A DNA stretch of 17,160 nucleotides from the NCBI GenBank assembly GCA_002715785.1, contig PBAA01000028.1:21392-38551 (forward strand). Reading direction: 5' to 3'. A program made the position numbers and the translations under genes. The DNA is from Gammaproteobacteria bacterium (GTDB lineage Bacteria; Pseudomonadota; Gammaproteobacteria; Pseudomonadales; Azotimanducaceae). This document shows, piece after piece, positions 16,145 to 17,160 of this stretch (position 1 is the first letter of the stretch; each line of letters opens with the position of its first letter). A model generated the notes under the pieces. That model had not been told where the DNA came from and ran no database searches. It worked only from the letters and a program-made list of their open reading frames with translations.

Positions 16145-16872
16145 GCTCTAGCGAAGCACTCAGGATTGAAGACAGCGGCCCGGTTAGGCACCTTATTCTC
16201 AATCGCCCCGAAAAATTGAATGCCATCGACATTACCCAACACGAGCGTCTGATGGCAGCTTTCCTCGAAGCGGAACGCAATTCCGATATTCGAGTCCTTG
16301 CGCTTTCTGGCGAGGGCCGCGGATTTTGTGCCGGCGATGATTTAACGGCCGAGAAACGCATGGGCCCCAACCCTCACGCTAAACGCGCCGTCGACCTAGA
16401 AATGGGATCCGGCCCCGCGGTCCTACTCGAATCTTGTGCGATTTTGCGTCGACTGACCAAACCCACGGTCGCGCTGATCCACGGCGTCGCGCTAGGATCG
16501 GGCTATGACTACAGCCTCTCCTGTGATTTCAGGTTGGTGACGGAAGATATTCGCTTCGGCGATCCGCGTATCGACCGTGCGCTTTGGGCAGCTGAGGGTT
16601 GGTCATATAAGTTGCCCCGACTGACGAATCAGTCCGTCGTGACCCCCATTGCTTATCTAGGCCGCCTTATGAACGGAAATCAGGCGCTTGAGTACGGACT
16701 CGCACACGCGATCCTGGACATCGAATCCGATATACGAGAGGCGGCTCGACCCTTTTTGGTCGCGCTCAGTCTTCTTGACACCAATGCATACGCGTCCACC
16801 AAAGCCGCGATCCTCGACGGGCTCGACGCGACGTTCGAGCAATCCTTAACCATGCAAGCGACGCATCCATGA
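16141..16872 (+). CDS. Enoyl-CoA hydratase/isomerase (crotonase) family, second copy
   Basis: A 243-residue crotonase-fold protein with an intact first oxyanion motif, GEGRGFCAGDDL (57-68), preceded by LNRPEKLNAI (20-29), so it should bind an acyl-CoA. The second oxyanion segment is GVALGSGYDYSLSCDFRL (115-132). As in its neighbour, the two hydratase glutamates are replaced: Glu144 by D123 and Glu164 by R143 (FGDPRIDRALW). Beyond these shared substitutions the two proteins differ widely, so they are not a recent duplication. It lacks the usual long C-terminal tail, ending at THP. Start and stop are both in ATGA overlaps (16141, 16869), linking it to the first crotonase and the PhyH oxygenase. 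The reaction is not predictable; hydratase chemistry should not be assumed. Confidence 0.87.
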   Translation: MSSSEALRIEDSGPVRHLILNRPEKLNAIDITQHERLMAAFLEAERNSDIRVLALSGEGRGFCAGDDLTAEKRMGPNPHAKRAVDLEMGSGPAVLLESCAILRRLTKPTVALIHGVALGSGYDYSLSCDFRLVTEDIRFGDPRIDRALWAAEGWSYKLPRLTNQSVVTPIAYLGRLMNGNQALEYGLAHAILDIESDIREAARPFLVALSLLDTNAYASTKAAILDGLDATFEQSLTMQATHP

Positions 16873-17160
16873 CGTTATTGACCGACGAAGAAGTTCAGGA
16901 GTTTATCGTCAACGGATTCTTGCGGTTACAGCCTGATGTCGACCCCAAGGTCCATGCAGACATCGATCAGAGACTTCGTTTCGCAACCGAACAAGAATTC
17001 CCCATGGGAAACAACATCGTGTCACGGGTCCCCGCATTGTGGGACGTCGTCCGATGCCCACGCGTTCACGGTGCCCTCGTGAGTCTGCTTGGAGCCGGCT
17101 ATTTCGTGCATCCTCATCGTGCAATACACACCAGTGTCCCGGTCGAAGATCCAAAGGTTA
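16869..17160 (+). CDS. Phytanoyl-CoA dioxygenase (PhyH) family protein, 3' truncated by window end
   Basis: The first 97 codons of a gene running off the right edge. The start MTLLTDEEVQEFIVNGFLRL is the standard PhyH opening (helix, then NGF and a hydrophobic strand). The translation continues through WDVVRCPRVHGALVSLLGAG (about residues 58-77) and FVHPHRAIHTSVPV, which resembles a substrate-side strand before the iron site. The HxD...H triad lies beyond the window, so catalytic competence is not testable. ATG 16869 overlaps the crotonase stop as ATGA. It differs in sequence from the PhyH gene at the left end. The coupling suggests it acts on a substrate or product of the crotonase pair. Confidence 0.85.
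   Translation, partial: MTLLTDEEVQEFIVNGFLRLQPDVDPKVHADIDQRLRFATEQEFPMGNNIVSRVPALWDVVRCPRVHGALVSLLGAGYFVHPHRAIHTSVPVEDPKV

Noticed and set aside
1..17160. CRISPR array, insertion sequence, integron or tRNA
   Set aside because: No regularly spaced repeats, transposase or integrase motifs, terminal inverted repeats or cloverleaf-like sequence could be seen; nearly all bases are in metabolic genes.

Overview
The window is gene-dense, with moderate GC, and looks like a Gram-negative bacterium, most plausibly a proteobacterium. The supporting signs are a soluble NAD+-dependent molybdenum formate dehydrogenase of the FdsGBA type and an exported cytochrome c/quinoprotein dehydrogenase with a Sec signal peptide. 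The mix of phytanoyl-CoA-type dioxygenases, a luciferase-like oxidoreductase, amidohydrolases, crotonases and MFS transporters is typical of an environmental heterotroph. I cannot place it more closely. I see no tRNA, rRNA, mobile element or CRISPR.

Layout. (1) 15-965: a PhyH dioxygenase, convergent with (2) an MFS transporter on the minus strand (978-2597). (3) A 125-bp divergent regulatory region (2598-2722). (4) A plus-strand catabolic group: amidohydrolase, luciferase-like oxidoreductase, a second amidohydrolase, and a second MFS transporter that appears to begin at CTG (2723-7091). (5) 7171-15268: a tightly coupled operon fdsG-fdsB-fdsA-fdhD-mobA followed by a secreted PVA-dehydrogenase-like PQQ/heme protein. 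(6) 15359 to the right edge: two unusual crotonase-fold proteins and a second PhyH dioxygenase cut off by the window end.

The strongest architectural signature is nine separate NTGA four-base stop/start overlaps (seven ATGA, one TTGA, one CTGA). They imply translational coupling and help settle non-ATG starts. The formate dehydrogenase block is self-contained: three subunits, the sulfurtransferase that activates the Mo centre (FdhD) and the enzyme that makes the guanine-dinucleotide form of the cofactor (MobA). A periplasmic quinoprotein is coupled directly to it. The working inference is a catabolic island in which oxygenases, hydrolases and crotonases break down an unidentified imported organic compound, with formate as a possible by-product oxidised to CO2 and NADH. 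The substrate cannot be read from the sequence.

No intergenic stretch exceeds 300 bases. The larger gaps (2598-2722, 4729-4818, 7092-7170, 15269-15358) are described individually.
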